A stretch of DNA of 64,000 nucleotides from Lyngbya sp. HA4199-MV5 (GCA_019359375.1 JAHHHL010000031.1:1-64000); one strand, 5' to 3'; positions 26,001-35,025 are shown, counted from the first letter of the stretch. Numbers and translations: made by a program. Notes: generated by a model from the letters alone, not told the origin.

Positions 26001-26252
26001 GATCAAATTGTGGTGATCGTCCAGGTACTCGGACGTTTAACGCGCGGTAATGTCCCTATTCGTGCATTTTTCTGTGACAGTGCTTTCCATCCTAAAGATG
26101 CCCGTCGCAGCCTGATTCAAGGGTGGACTGATATATTGGCAGACTACCTTGCTCCTGGCAGCACCAAACCTTTGGTCGAACAGCAGCTCGCACAGTTACT
26201 TTATTGGGCAGTCTACGATCGCCTGTTGGATCTTCAAAAACGGCTTACATAA
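23004..26252 (+). CDS. pPIWI-RE system DinG/XPD-like superfamily 2 helicase
   Basis: 1082 aa. An N-terminal region of about 240 residues corresponds to the Z domain of pPIWI-RE helicases. Walker A LLGPTGAGKSTL lies at about 255-266. Four cysteines, C357, C374, C395 and C401, sit between motif I and motif II as in the Fe-S cluster domain of XPD/DinG. Motif II is DEVD (about 452-455), motif III-like LLTSATSWSPG is near 735, and motif VI is QVLGRLTRGN (about 1006-1015). So it should be a 5'-3' DNA helicase. Translationally coupled to the nuclease gene upstream; the pPIWI-RE gene follows 68 bp later. Confidence 0.85.
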   Translation: MRNWQDWHKPLVEALYSLLEDGSLVRLEKRDCARLFEIEMLIMLHERINSPLSLKDTWALTTGYVTPEVAENDQLRQQVAIARNRVRYLRTKTTFNRHLNWYAELPATIRLYDVSLESSTYSRRAILHHVPQRIQAIEAALSTSAEHTPIKEQVAKADTEYAFSTDTGYETIRIPAELINAANTLASKTTLQQIPKRNQPRPSIIIQRSELHQAAIELNVKLPKRDWLRWVENFELRLVATELVPADSFTIDGLFHLLGPTGAGKSTLIYLILYLLCQKNSDFRVTVIANTVTDALNLASELEQAGIKAAPILGRDRQSHRYQYGMAHRDELDPGVLFNPQAPELANPALHWLTGTCILSGLVEEGITPGQEPCHNLVSIKTARNQRKPSSTYTCPLMPICPVHQANRDLLQAQVWIATPAAFLFTAMPLSLSGTRIRALEATYYFSDLLIIDEVDRVQVSIEERFAQATDLTGSQKSTLDTLEMVLTEQEYRTGKTRLNDKRHRELKVTVREASRLADWLLGLLFDYTHLRSWAEAPLYNTLVYDNLVETVRSLTPAEVDPTQLETALTQLRQSFESYCRHSTGELDAIVSNVKNTGELFFHQLRAWLNSELPFPLAHTPAAQTFLERLGFAVVLSALEYQVNNLLKQWSGSAPELQEGVNFSIHPPEEYVDLGIETPLGNILGYQFVDQTGEGSPRGILRYLNCHGLGRYLLLRFPYLYLSLCGDYGPHILLTSATSWSPGSPQFHVAVPPHAVLIPPSNIEAIAHSHFEFLRVPGLSGDGITVSGNFGQYRYDNLIKLVRYLSSSTGSSRSRLEQELDYWQAQGNRRGILLLTGSYSEARYVADYLQFSHKWKDLVDCIVSDRETEEDDWLLRRSLAEEFPERNKPILVTPLGSIQRGYNILDPQTQTAFLGTVFFLVRPYPQPTDFGRHIRGIHKWVTENLLLDANVLSTQLGNNAIDAITQLRSESHRQWRRRLRSSALGSAAMETEFWHELCWDQIVVIVQVLGRLTRGNVPIRAFFCDSAFHPKDARRSLIQGWTDILADYLAPGSTKPLVEQQLAQLLYWAVYDRLLDLQKRLT

Positions 26253-26320
26253 TTCCTTATCAGTAAAACGGAAAAATCGGCAACCACAATCAACCCCAGA
26301 GAAACAACTCAGGTGACATT

Positions 26321-29074
26321 ATGAACGCAGCCTCACCCACTGAAGAAATCCCATTACCCTTCGTAGATCGTCTCCAACCGCTGGGTTGGACGATCAACAA
26401 ATCGTTTGACTATAGTCAGTTGGGGAAGCTCTACACGCTCCAATTACCATCCGTATGGGTTGATCAACTGCGATCGCTCTCCGAGGTTGATCACACTCCT
26501 GCCGTTGTCAGTCTTTACTGCGCTCTTGGGGTTTGTGCCCCCAGTGTTGTTCACATCTTTCGTGGTTCCTTCTCCCCTAACCCAGCCAGGCGACCACCCT
26601 ACTGGCTGGTGGCACTAGATGATGTGGTTCCCGTACCTGAACTCTGGCGCATCATTCAGGTGTGGCTGCGACAAAATTACGGTGATCAGATTGCTCGCAC
26701 AGTCGCTACTCAAATGCAACCTGCTGTAGAGCAACTGGAATGGCGTGAGATTCGCTTGCAGGAAGAACCTGTTGAAATCCTCTCCGCTATTCTGCCTCAC
26801 TTGATTGCTCGTTGGCTTGTTCGTAATGGGTTTCAGCTAGGGCTGACCGACAAATTAGGACATTCAGAATATTGGAACCTGGTTGTCGCCTCTTCCCCGA
26901 TGGAAACAGAGGCAACGTTGGTTACCTGGCATCCAAATGACTTCAGCCATTCTGAATCCAGTCAACGCGCCAAGTACTCCTACTATTTACGATTCACCTT
27001 CGCTCCTGCAAACGGTAAAACGCCCACACTACTGTTATTCAAGGCAGGTAGACGACGCTATATGACGCGATCGCTGATTGACTCTGCTTCAGGTCCTTCG
27101 GCGACTCCTCGTGTTCTCCTTCCCAAAGGTCAAGATAGTAGTGTATTTTTGGCGGTTCGAGAACTCGAATGGCTTAGTTCGCCCACAGACCGAGAACGGG
27201 AAACTACCCTCGTGCGACTATCGCTTGCCCACCACGAGTCGTTGCTATGGAAAGGGCGAGTTAATCAGATTCTCACTGCTTTGTCGTCACAGGTGCAAAT
27301 TCCTGACCCTTGCGATTTCCTAAATTCTCCGATTGCTCATGCTCCCCGTTTATTGATGCTGCATAGCTCTCGCTTCGGTTCCTACCTGGTGAAAACAGGC
27401 ATTGAGGCAGCCGATCGGTATGAACTCTTTGAACGCCTTTCTGTCGCGATGCCATCCGGTATGGTGCCTGCTCCCTCGATTGATAAAGTCAATACTCAAT
27501 CAAAGAACAAAAAGCGGCTAAGGGGTGCTGATCAAATTCCAGGAGATCGAGGCATCTACAGGATTCAGCTTGCCTCATCCACAAATTCAGAGCTAGTTAC
27601 AGCGCTCCAGGAAATTTTAACTGCCTCCAAAGTGAAGGGGCACCTCAGCTTGCTTAGTGATCACGAGTGGGAGTTTATAAATCGTCTGGGTGAGCGAGTA
27701 TCAATTCAAATTGATAAACAGCCACTTCCCCGCGAACACATTGCAGCCCTTGATCTACAAGGAACCTACTCCAAGGCAAATATTGCTGCTGCAACTCAAA
27801 GTCGTGCCACCCGTATTGAAGCTGATTTACGTCGTGCTGACATGGGAAGCATAACGTGCCAGGGTGCGATCGTCGAATTGTTAGACTATCGCAAATTAGC
27901 ACGACGAATTCGTAGTACTGATCCCAAACCTAGTATTCGTTGGGGCTATGCCTACAACGGGCAGGTGCTTCAGTTCATCACGCCTACTGAACCCTTGATT
28001 GATGTTGAAGCATTTCGACCAACCGACCCAAATAACGAAAAGCAAAATAAGACTTACAGGCGCAAACAAAAACAATTAGAGAGTCAGCAGAAAAAAGAAC
28101 AAGGAAAATGCGTCAACAGTATTCTTGATTTGCTGCGACAGCTTAGCTTTCCGCTAGGTATTCCTTTCTACAACGGCTTCCATCACACCTTACTACCCAA
28201 TCAACTCGACATCTTTGGAATATACGTTATTCGCGTGAATGCTCGTAACCACGCTGAGTCAAAAGTTGTTATTCCCGTCATTGCCCACGTCCCAGCAGCA
28301 ACGTTTTGTAGTGAGGTCCGCGTCTTTCTACCTAGTGACAGCGGACCGCAGGAGATGAGCTACTACGACAGCATGAGTGCGATCGCGAGGCTAGAACGCC
28401 AACACTCGTTAGATTGGAATGATGATCAGATTCGCAATTTTGTAGACTGCGTGTTCCGAGATCTTGAGCTACAGCATCCGGCTCTAGTGTTATTCAACAA
28501 TCAGAACATTCAGAAAGATTTGCCGCATCTTGTTGAAATGCCGGATGACCCCACAAATAATTCTTGGCATCAGGGGCTACGTTTACCTGTCCAAAATCCA
28601 CAGTTGTTGAGGGTCGCACGACTGCGCTATTCGACCGATGGGTTGGTAGGGGATGTTTGTCCCACAGCCGGATTCAATCGTTTTTCGGGGCTGTATCACA
28701 ATTCTCAGTTCAGCGATGCCTATTTTTCGATTGGGCGATCGCCTCGATCTGCAATGCGTCCGGCAGGTGCTAGAGTGCGCGATCGCATTACAAAACCAGG
28801 ATGGAATCAATCGGCTTTAGAAATCAGCTGGTTGTGCTTGCAACCGGAGGATAAGCCAGAAGATTGGTCATTGGCAGTCCACCGCCTTCGAGAGTCCTCG
28901 CCATTCTTGAATTCTGAGATAGTCACCTCTCTACCTCAACCCCTGCATCCCCTTGAAAAGCTCAAAGACTACGTATCTCGCCTTGATTTTGAACGGTTGG
29001 AGGATGATGGCGAAATGTTACTGGAGGTGGAAGAGGACGATCATCAGGAAGGTGTCCAGTTGAATTTGTTTTAG
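26321..29074 (+). CDS. pPIWI-RE family Argonaute-like protein
   Basis: 917 aa. An N-terminal X-type domain and a central MID-like region are followed by a basic insert (about 570-590, TYRRKQKQLESQQKK) and a C-terminal RNase H/PIWI-type domain: ALVLFNNQNIQKDLP, the conserved Arg in LRVARLRYST (about 763) and the conserved Glu in SALEISWLCL (E833). These R and E residues give the family its name. The domain order and the two upstream partners define a pPIWI-RE three-gene locus. These proteins are predicted to bind nucleic-acid guides and target plasmids or phage; guide type and catalytic activity are not established. The C-terminus is strongly acidic. Confidence 0.82.
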   Translation: MNAASPTEEIPLPFVDRLQPLGWTINKSFDYSQLGKLYTLQLPSVWVDQLRSLSEVDHTPAVVSLYCALGVCAPSVVHIFRGSFSPNPARRPPYWLVALDDVVPVPELWRIIQVWLRQNYGDQIARTVATQMQPAVEQLEWREIRLQEEPVEILSAILPHLIARWLVRNGFQLGLTDKLGHSEYWNLVVASSPMETEATLVTWHPNDFSHSESSQRAKYSYYLRFTFAPANGKTPTLLLFKAGRRRYMTRSLIDSASGPSATPRVLLPKGQDSSVFLAVRELEWLSSPTDRERETTLVRLSLAHHESLLWKGRVNQILTALSSQVQIPDPCDFLNSPIAHAPRLLMLHSSRFGSYLVKTGIEAADRYELFERLSVAMPSGMVPAPSIDKVNTQSKNKKRLRGADQIPGDRGIYRIQLASSTNSELVTALQEILTASKVKGHLSLLSDHEWEFINRLGERVSIQIDKQPLPREHIAALDLQGTYSKANIAAATQSRATRIEADLRRADMGSITCQGAIVELLDYRKLARRIRSTDPKPSIRWGYAYNGQVLQFITPTEPLIDVEAFRPTDPNNEKQNKTYRRKQKQLESQQKKEQGKCVNSILDLLRQLSFPLGIPFYNGFHHTLLPNQLDIFGIYVIRVNARNHAESKVVIPVIAHVPAATFCSEVRVFLPSDSGPQEMSYYDSMSAIARLERQHSLDWNDDQIRNFVDCVFRDLELQHPALVLFNNQNIQKDLPHLVEMPDDPTNNSWHQGLRLPVQNPQLLRVARLRYSTDGLVGDVCPTAGFNRFSGLYHNSQFSDAYFSIGRSPRSAMRPAGARVRDRITKPGWNQSALEISWLCLQPEDKPEDWSLAVHRLRESSPFLNSEIVTSLPQPLHPLEKLKDYVSRLDFERLEDDGEMLLEVEEDDHQEGVQLNLF

Positions 29075-29175
29075 ATAGCATCGCTGTTTAAGCTAATTAC
29101 TCACCCTCTCCAAAAGATTGTATTAACGGATTGCCTCAACCAATAGGAACGGCCTTCATCCATGAACACAATACT

Positions 29176-31266
29176 ATGACACAAAGTAATACCGCACCGG
29201 GTTGTTGGCAATCTATCAAAACAAATTATCCAGAGGTTCATGCGGTCCTGCAACAAGTTGCCGAAGCTATCTACACACAAATAGAAGATGCTGTTCCTGC
29301 GGGTCAGGATCTTACAGTTCAAGTTGAGCAGGCAATTACTCTGGGGTTTTTAGAGAAACAAGTAGACAAGATTGCTTTTGTCGAGCCAGCTCTTCGAGCA
29401 GACTATTTAGTCCAATATGCCGTTAAGTTGTTGTTTTCGGCTTGGGATGACGTGAGCATTTTTTTAGATACTGTTGATCATCTTTACCGCTGTAGCGTTT
29501 TACTTAACTACGATCGCGCTCTTGGTGTTCGATCACTATGCACCTTGGCTCATGAGCATGGCAGAGATTTAGTCAGTCGTATTACTGAAGTCGCGACGCT
29601 GAGAAGTAATGAAGGTATCACCCACGAGCAATTCTGGCATCTATATGAGTTATTCTGCGCTGCACTGCCTAATCTTCAACCTGAACCGAGACATTTAGCC
29701 GATGCTCTAGAAGTAATCGCGAACGTCAATCCTGGTGCAGGAATGATTCAATATGAAATGCAAGGTCTATTGAAACAATCGCAAGCAACAGTTGAGGCTT
29801 TCTACCAAGAGTTTACAAGTCGCTCGAATCCGCTCTTTGTTGAATTTGTATTTACCACATTGCTGATTCTGAGTCAGTTTGATCTACAGACTGCTCATCA
29901 ACGAGCATCATTGCTAACTGATTCTGATGATTTCATAGAAGTTAAATTGGGAATCGCCGTATTAGGACGGCTTAACTATGGTGGTGTCAAACAATCAGAA
30001 TTATTGGTTGTAACACTGAGTTGTTTCAACACATTCCTGATGCAGCCGAATGTCGAAGTAGATTCTCTATTAACCAGAGCCTACGGCGATTTGTTAGATC
30101 AATCTGATGAAGCGATCGCTAAATTCGTTGAACTGTCATCTCGCTCAGATTTGGCCATTCGTCAGGAAGCAGCTCAAGTTCTTTGCTGTCGAGCAGAACA
30201 ATTTCATCAACAGAACTGGTATAAAGAAGCCTTACTTTCCCTTTTGCAAAAGCCACTTCCACATCCAGAACTGCTGAAGCAGATAGATTTTGCAGTCCGT
30301 CGATACGTTAGTACTGAACCTAATTTTGCAATCCAAGTAATTGAAGCCCTAGCACTAAATTGGGACTACGGCAATAGTGTCGATAATACATTGCCTGATG
30401 TGACTCAATACACACTCGCAGAATTATTCAACCATCGTTGTGATAATTTAGCTGCCGCACTAACTCAATGGTTTGCCTCAAAGATTCCCAGGTTACATCG
30501 TGCTGCATACGAAATTGAGCATTCTTTTACCTCACCTCCGTCCGCTAACCCTAATGAAAGTGGTGAAAGCAATCTGGAGCCACCGATTCTACTTAATAAA
30601 GCTGTTTTGGATTCTCTTGATGAACTTACTTTTCACCAAATGCTGTGCCACATTGCAGGATATGTTACAGGTGGAGTCTCTCTCACAGCTTTAATTCTGT
30701 CAGCCGTTCAGCGAGAGCCTCTTTCTCAAGCCATCGCCAATCAAATCGTAATGCTTCTCAGCGATTATGTCCTTTATGATTACCCCAGCAAAGCCAGAGC
30801 CTATTTAAACCAGCGTCTCACAGCAGATAATCTTCTGGAAGTTGAAAGTCAAATTATTCAAACTGCATTAAACCGATTTGATCGCTATCTTCAGGCTCGT
30901 CAATCGTTGCCTCCTTTGAAAGAACTACAAGCACCTCCCAATAGAATTTATGCCTACTACCAAGCGCAATGGAAACAGAACGCAGACATTGTAGAACAAG
31001 CGAAAGAGCGTTCAATCTTTCGGTCTATCTTTGGTGGACGGGAAATCCCAATCAAATATGGCAAAGCATCTGCTCACTTTGAAGATGCGACGCAAAGGAT
31101 TTCTGAACCTATGCGGTTTGCGCCCATGTCCTACGAATACGATGTTCCTCAAAGCGATGTGATTGATCCTGTTGGTCGTGCCTATCAACGTTGGCGGTGG
31201 AGGCTAGCAGGGTTTGAGCAAGGTACAAATAGTTCAGAGATAAATTCCGCAGAGCCAGAAGTATGA
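29176..31266 (+). CDS. Unknown helical-repeat protein downstream of pPIWI-RE
   Basis: 696 aa from ATG 29176; a TTG at 29131 would add 15 residues. Almost entirely alpha-helical, with HEAT/ARM-like repeats across residues 30-470 (for example LSSRSDLAIRQEAAQVLCCRA and HQRASLLTDSDDF). The last 100 residues (RSIFRSIFGGREIPIKYGKAS and MRFAPMSYEYDVPQSD) look like a distinct tail. I know no family. It starts about 100 bp after the pPIWI-RE gene on the same strand and overlaps the next gene by 4 bp (ATGA), so it forms a coupled pair with it and could belong to the same operon. Confidence 0.7.
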   Translation: MTQSNTAPGCWQSIKTNYPEVHAVLQQVAEAIYTQIEDAVPAGQDLTVQVEQAITLGFLEKQVDKIAFVEPALRADYLVQYAVKLLFSAWDDVSIFLDTVDHLYRCSVLLNYDRALGVRSLCTLAHEHGRDLVSRITEVATLRSNEGITHEQFWHLYELFCAALPNLQPEPRHLADALEVIANVNPGAGMIQYEMQGLLKQSQATVEAFYQEFTSRSNPLFVEFVFTTLLILSQFDLQTAHQRASLLTDSDDFIEVKLGIAVLGRLNYGGVKQSELLVVTLSCFNTFLMQPNVEVDSLLTRAYGDLLDQSDEAIAKFVELSSRSDLAIRQEAAQVLCCRAEQFHQQNWYKEALLSLLQKPLPHPELLKQIDFAVRRYVSTEPNFAIQVIEALALNWDYGNSVDNTLPDVTQYTLAELFNHRCDNLAAALTQWFASKIPRLHRAAYEIEHSFTSPPSANPNESGESNLEPPILLNKAVLDSLDELTFHQMLCHIAGYVTGGVSLTALILSAVQREPLSQAIANQIVMLLSDYVLYDYPSKARAYLNQRLTADNLLEVESQIIQTALNRFDRYLQARQSLPPLKELQAPPNRIYAYYQAQWKQNADIVEQAKERSIFRSIFGGREIPIKYGKASAHFEDATQRISEPMRFAPMSYEYDVPQSDVIDPVGRAYQRWRWRLAGFEQGTNSSEINSAEPEV

Positions 31267-32972
31267 AATTAGTCATTCGTGAGTATCTGAGCATGTTGAA
31301 GGAAGCGGGCGAACTCGATTCGCTACTCTTTGATCTACTCATGAATATGAAAATCATTCCCCTAAATCGTGCCGAAAGCGGAGGAAGGCAAGATGGTGTG
31401 GACATCCCTGCTATTGGAAACGACCCAGAGGATGGAAGGCGGAAGCTCTTTCTATTTACAGCAAAGTGTGGAGATATCACACGGCAGGAATGGGATGCGG
31501 CTCCAAATGGAATCAGAGCATCTTTAAATGAAATTTTAGAAGGCTACTTGCGGACTCGCGTTCGACCGGGACATGCAAAACTACCGAAGAAAATTGTTCT
31601 GGTGACAGGTGGAGCTTTGAAGCAAAATGTTGCTCAGAACTGGACTAACTACGTTCATGAACACACACAGATTCATTCTAAATATGGGGAAATTGAGTTT
31701 GAATTTTGGGGTGGAGAAGAGCTTGCACCTAAAATTGAAGACTATTTGCTCGATGAATACCTGTTCCCCGAATCTTCCCGCAAGAATTTGCGAAAGACGA
31801 TCGCTTTAGTTGACCAAAATGAAGATCAGCCGAAGTATTTTTATCAGCTAATTGACGAAACTCTACTTAGTGGTAATTTGCCAACTGATAAGAAGCCAGG
31901 TTCAGTGCAAAAGCGTCGGAAAGCTCTACGCCTTCTGCATCTCAGTTTGAGCATAATATTTCACTGGGGCGAGGAAGCCAATAACCTACGTCCTGCCTTT
32001 TTGAGTGCTGAATACATGGTGCTTCGTGCTTGGGATTGGCTACGGCGTAATAATTTGTTTGAGTGTAAGAAAACGATGGCAGGGTTTATCCAGCTATTCT
32101 TTACATATCTCACAGTTGGAGATCATTACGCTGGTAAACTCCAACCCTATTGCTACGTTCAGGATGGGTTGTTTGGTTACAACATGGCAGATGAGGTGGA
32201 ATATCCACTACGAACTTTCGAGACCATTGGGACTTTAGCAAGTATTGGGTTATCTTACTGGTACATCGCTCAAATCTTGGAAGGTGAAACACAGCAACGC
32301 TATTTTGACCAAGCTTCTGCGATCGCTCGAATGCTAGAGAATTTAATCAAAAGCAATCCATCTGCATGGACACCACTTTACGATAGCCACGCAATTGATA
32401 TTGCACTTGGCTTGCTTGCTTTAACCGCAGCAAACGACCAGGAGACAGCAATAGAGTGGGTTCACGGAATCTCAAGCCGGATCTTCTATGCTTACGATAG
32501 TTTAGGCAGGCATTTCCCAATTGCTTCAGACAGCCATGAAGAATTAATTGCACTGGAATTCGGAAAAGCCCCTCCCAAAGAGGCATTGACCAAACTTTCA
32601 ACACTTTTGCCCCTACTAGCGGATTGGTTTGCCATTTTGAAGCTTGATGAACAGTACCCGGATTTTTACGAATCTGTCGTTCATATCTTTTCTCATACCA
32701 ATCTTCAAATCTGGTTCCCAGACAATGAAACTGAAAATTATCTTTATTGCCAAAATGCTGGTTACGTGAGTGGGCTAACAGTTGACTCTATTCAGCTACC
32801 ACCAACTCTCGATGAACTTAAAACATTCATCATCAATCTACGTGAGCAAAAACAAGAATTTAGAAGCTTCAGTTGTTTTTCTAAGGGGTATCCTGCATTA
32901 GGGCTAGTTGCAAGTCGCCATTTTCGTACCCCTGTTATTCCTGCTTACTGGCAATACGATGTTAAGGAATAG
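31263..32972 (+). CDS. Mrr-like PD-(D/E)xK domain protein of unknown system
   Basis: 569 aa. The first 160 residues resemble Mrr-type restriction endonuclease domains: GGRQDGVDIPA (D44, D47), then LFLFTAKCGDI with K68, where Thr takes the usual Glu/Gln place; KKIVLVTGGALKQNVAQNW and FEFWGGEELAPKI follow as later strands. The remaining 400 residues are helical, with TPR/HEAT-like character. I know of no named family with this layout. Translationally coupled to the helical-repeat gene upstream and 50 bp from the convergent DUF1016 gene. Nuclease activity is inference from fold and motif. Confidence 0.68.
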   Translation: MKLVIREYLSMLKEAGELDSLLFDLLMNMKIIPLNRAESGGRQDGVDIPAIGNDPEDGRRKLFLFTAKCGDITRQEWDAAPNGIRASLNEILEGYLRTRVRPGHAKLPKKIVLVTGGALKQNVAQNWTNYVHEHTQIHSKYGEIEFEFWGGEELAPKIEDYLLDEYLFPESSRKNLRKTIALVDQNEDQPKYFYQLIDETLLSGNLPTDKKPGSVQKRRKALRLLHLSLSIIFHWGEEANNLRPAFLSAEYMVLRAWDWLRRNNLFECKKTMAGFIQLFFTYLTVGDHYAGKLQPYCYVQDGLFGYNMADEVEYPLRTFETIGTLASIGLSYWYIAQILEGETQQRYFDQASAIARMLENLIKSNPSAWTPLYDSHAIDIALGLLALTAANDQETAIEWVHGISSRIFYAYDSLGRHFPIASDSHEELIALEFGKAPPKEALTKLSTLLPLLADWFAILKLDEQYPDFYESVVHIFSHTNLQIWFPDNETENYLYCQNAGYVSGLTVDSIQLPPTLDELKTFIINLREQKQEFRSFSCFSKGYPALGLVASRHFRTPVIPAYWQYDVKE

Positions 32973-33021
32973 ATTTGTGCTGCGACCCTACTCCAGTCGC
33001 CTTAAACTTTTTGCTTCCTGG

Positions 33022-34089
33022 TTAGTCTGAGAAGGTGTCTTGATCCAACTCCTCAACTACAGCCGCCGCTGCCTCGATCTCATGCTGTAAGTCTTCAATG
33101 GAGGGAAGTTTCTCCTTAAATTCATTAGGTAGTGCAGCGGTGGTGCGGTAGGTAGAGACGCTGATCGGCTGACTCATGCCACGGAGGGCATACTCTACAA
33201 CGGATTTCTTCTTAGAACGACAAAGAATGATCCCGATCGTCGGGTTATCGTGCTGACGGCGCAGTTTCTCATCAATCACATTGACGTAGAAATTGATTTG
33301 CCCTGAATACTCAGGCTTAAAGTCTGTCGTCTTCAACTCGATCACGACGAAGCAACTGAGTCCAAGGTGGTAAAAGAGAAGATCAACGAAAAACTCATCC
33401 CCTTCGACCTCCAATCGGTATTGACTGCCTACAAAAGCAAACCCAACTCCCAGTTCAAGCAAAAATTTCTGCATTCGCCCAACCAGGGCACGCTCTAAGT
33501 CACGTTCCAAGGCCTTCTCGTGTAGCCCTAGAAATTCAAGGTTATACTCCGATTTCAGAAGGCTTTGAGCAAGATCAGATTGAGGTGCTGGGAGTACTTC
33601 TTGAAAATTAGTTAATGCACCACCTTGGCGATCGTACAGAGCCGTGTCAATCTGATGAATTAAAACATTACGACTCCAGCTATTCTCAATTGTCTTCTGC
33701 ATATACCAGAGGCGTTGCTCCGGGTCTTTCACCTTATCCAGGATTACGCAGTTATGCTTCCAGGGAATTTTTGCACCAAGTTGGTGCAAAATTACTTCGT
33801 CAGGATAAGCCTCCGCAAACGATCGCATATAGTTGAGATTTCGAGGAGAGAAGCCGGTCATTTCAGGAAACTCTATTTTGAGGTCACGGGCTAACCGATC
33901 AATTACCTTTGCTCCCCAGCCTTCCTCCTTCTGGCGTTGGAGAATTTCCCGCCCAATTTGCCAGTAGAGTAGCACTAACTCCTGATTGACTGCTAGCGCT
34001 GCTTTAATTTGGCTGGAGCGGATCCTCTCCTTTAAATGGCGAAAGAAATCATCGTAATTATCAGGAAACAGGGAAGATTGCTTGGGCAT
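33022..34089 (-). CDS. YhcG/DUF1016-family PDDEXK nuclease
   Basis: 355 aa from ATG 34089 (MPKQSSLF); an extended start at 34122 is unlikely. The N-terminal DUF1016 helical domain (YWQIGREILQRQKEEGWGAKVID, FSPRNLNYMRSF) is followed by the nuclease domain: GEDFFVDLLFYH-like EFFVDLLFYHLGL and FVVIELKTTDFKPEYSGQ, with D and E-x-K as catalytic residues. These proteins are common in defence islands, often beside type I restriction genes; none is present here. Transcribed away from parA, sharing a short divergent promoter region. Full length. Confidence 0.9.
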   Translation of the reverse strand: MPKQSSLFPDNYDDFFRHLKERIRSSQIKAALAVNQELVLLYWQIGREILQRQKEEGWGAKVIDRLARDLKIEFPEMTGFSPRNLNYMRSFAEAYPDEVILHQLGAKIPWKHNCVILDKVKDPEQRLWYMQKTIENSWSRNVLIHQIDTALYDRQGGALTNFQEVLPAPQSDLAQSLLKSEYNLEFLGLHEKALERDLERALVGRMQKFLLELGVGFAFVGSQYRLEVEGDEFFVDLLFYHLGLSCFVVIELKTTDFKPEYSGQINFYVNVIDEKLRRQHDNPTIGIILCRSKKKSVVEYALRGMSQPISVSTYRTTAALPNEFKEKLPSIEDLQHEIEAAAAVVEELDQDTFSD

Positions 34090-34124
34090 GACGGGAATAG
34101 AGATCCAGATTTTGCAAATCATCT

Positions 34125-34185
34125 GTCGTATTTTGAAATACCACAGTACAATTAGGCAAGTTAAACGTCGTAGATGAAATACGAC
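34125..34185. promoter_or_regulatory. GTCGTA inverted repeats in front of parA
   Basis: GTCGTA (34167-34172) and TACGAC (34180-34185) form a dyad with a 7-nt centre, 16 bp before the parA start. A second GTCGTATTTTGAAATAC lies at 34125-34141, near the DUF1016 start. Likely operator or centromere sites for the Par proteins; assignment is inferred from position. Confidence 0.55.
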
Positions 34186-34201
34186 ATAAAAGTATCGACA
34201 T

Positions 34202-35023
34202 ATGTCAAAACAACAACCACATCAAATTGTTGTAGGAATTCTTGCCAATGCAGGTGGAGTTGGAAAAACAACGCTAGCAGTCCATCTAGCCTACGACCTT
34301 TTTAAGCGAGGTTGCTCTGTAGCACTTATTGACCTTGATCCCCAGCGTGCTTTGGATGTGTTCTGTGGACTACCATCGGTAGAAGCTGAAAACAGTGTCG
34401 TCCGAATACTGTCAAAGGACTTTGATGGCAAGTGGCCGCTTGCTTCTGCTTGGGACACTACAAAGATTGAAGTTTGTCAGGGGCATCCAACTCTATCGCA
34501 GATTTCTGATGACTTAGTCATCCGTAGAAGGGGGGAATACACTTTGGTAGATCGGTTACATAATCACCCCCTTCCCCATGATGTTGTGATTTTAGATTGT
34601 CCTGCCACACTGGGGATGATCTGCGAAAACGCGATCGCAGCCAGCACAGGGCTACTCGTTCCGATTCAGCTTGAGATGAAGTCTGTATCGGGAGTCGCTG
34701 ATTTAGTACAATGGGCGATCGCCATCTCCGATGATCTCCAGCTTGATCCTCGTCCACCGATTCTTGGACTAGTTCCCAGCTTGTACGACAGCAATCGTGC
34801 CATTCATCGGCAATATCTACAGCAATTACCAGAAGTCGCTGAACAGTTAGGGATTAAGCTCTACCCTCACATTCGAGATTCGTCCGAGTTTAAGAATGCG
34901 AGTGCCAATGGATTGCCATTGCAAAAATATCGTTCGGCACATCCTGCAAATAAGGATTTTGAAGCACTCGCAAAAGATCTCTCCGCACTCGTTCGCAAAG
35001 GGCTTGTTCGTAAAGGAAAGTAA
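34202..35023 (+). CDS. parA: ParA-type partition ATPase
   Basis: 273 aa. Deviant Walker A ILANAGGVGKTTLAV (G18-T23), Walker A' region LIDLDPQRALDVF and Walker B VVILDCPATLG. Small size without an N-terminal HTH is the chromosome/type Ib-like form. It drives segregation of replicons with ParB and a parS site. ParB starts 2 bp after its stop. Its presence supports a plasmid or plasmid-derived region. Confidence 0.9.
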   Translation: MSKQQPHQIVVGILANAGGVGKTTLAVHLAYDLFKRGCSVALIDLDPQRALDVFCGLPSVEAENSVVRILSKDFDGKWPLASAWDTTKIEVCQGHPTLSQISDDLVIRRRGEYTLVDRLHNHPLPHDVVILDCPATLGMICENAIAASTGLLVPIQLEMKSVSGVADLVQWAIAISDDLQLDPRPPILGLVPSLYDSNRAIHRQYLQQLPEVAEQLGIKLYPHIRDSSEFKNASANGLPLQKYRSAHPANKDFEALAKDLSALVRKGLVRKGK

Positions 35024-35025
35024 TA

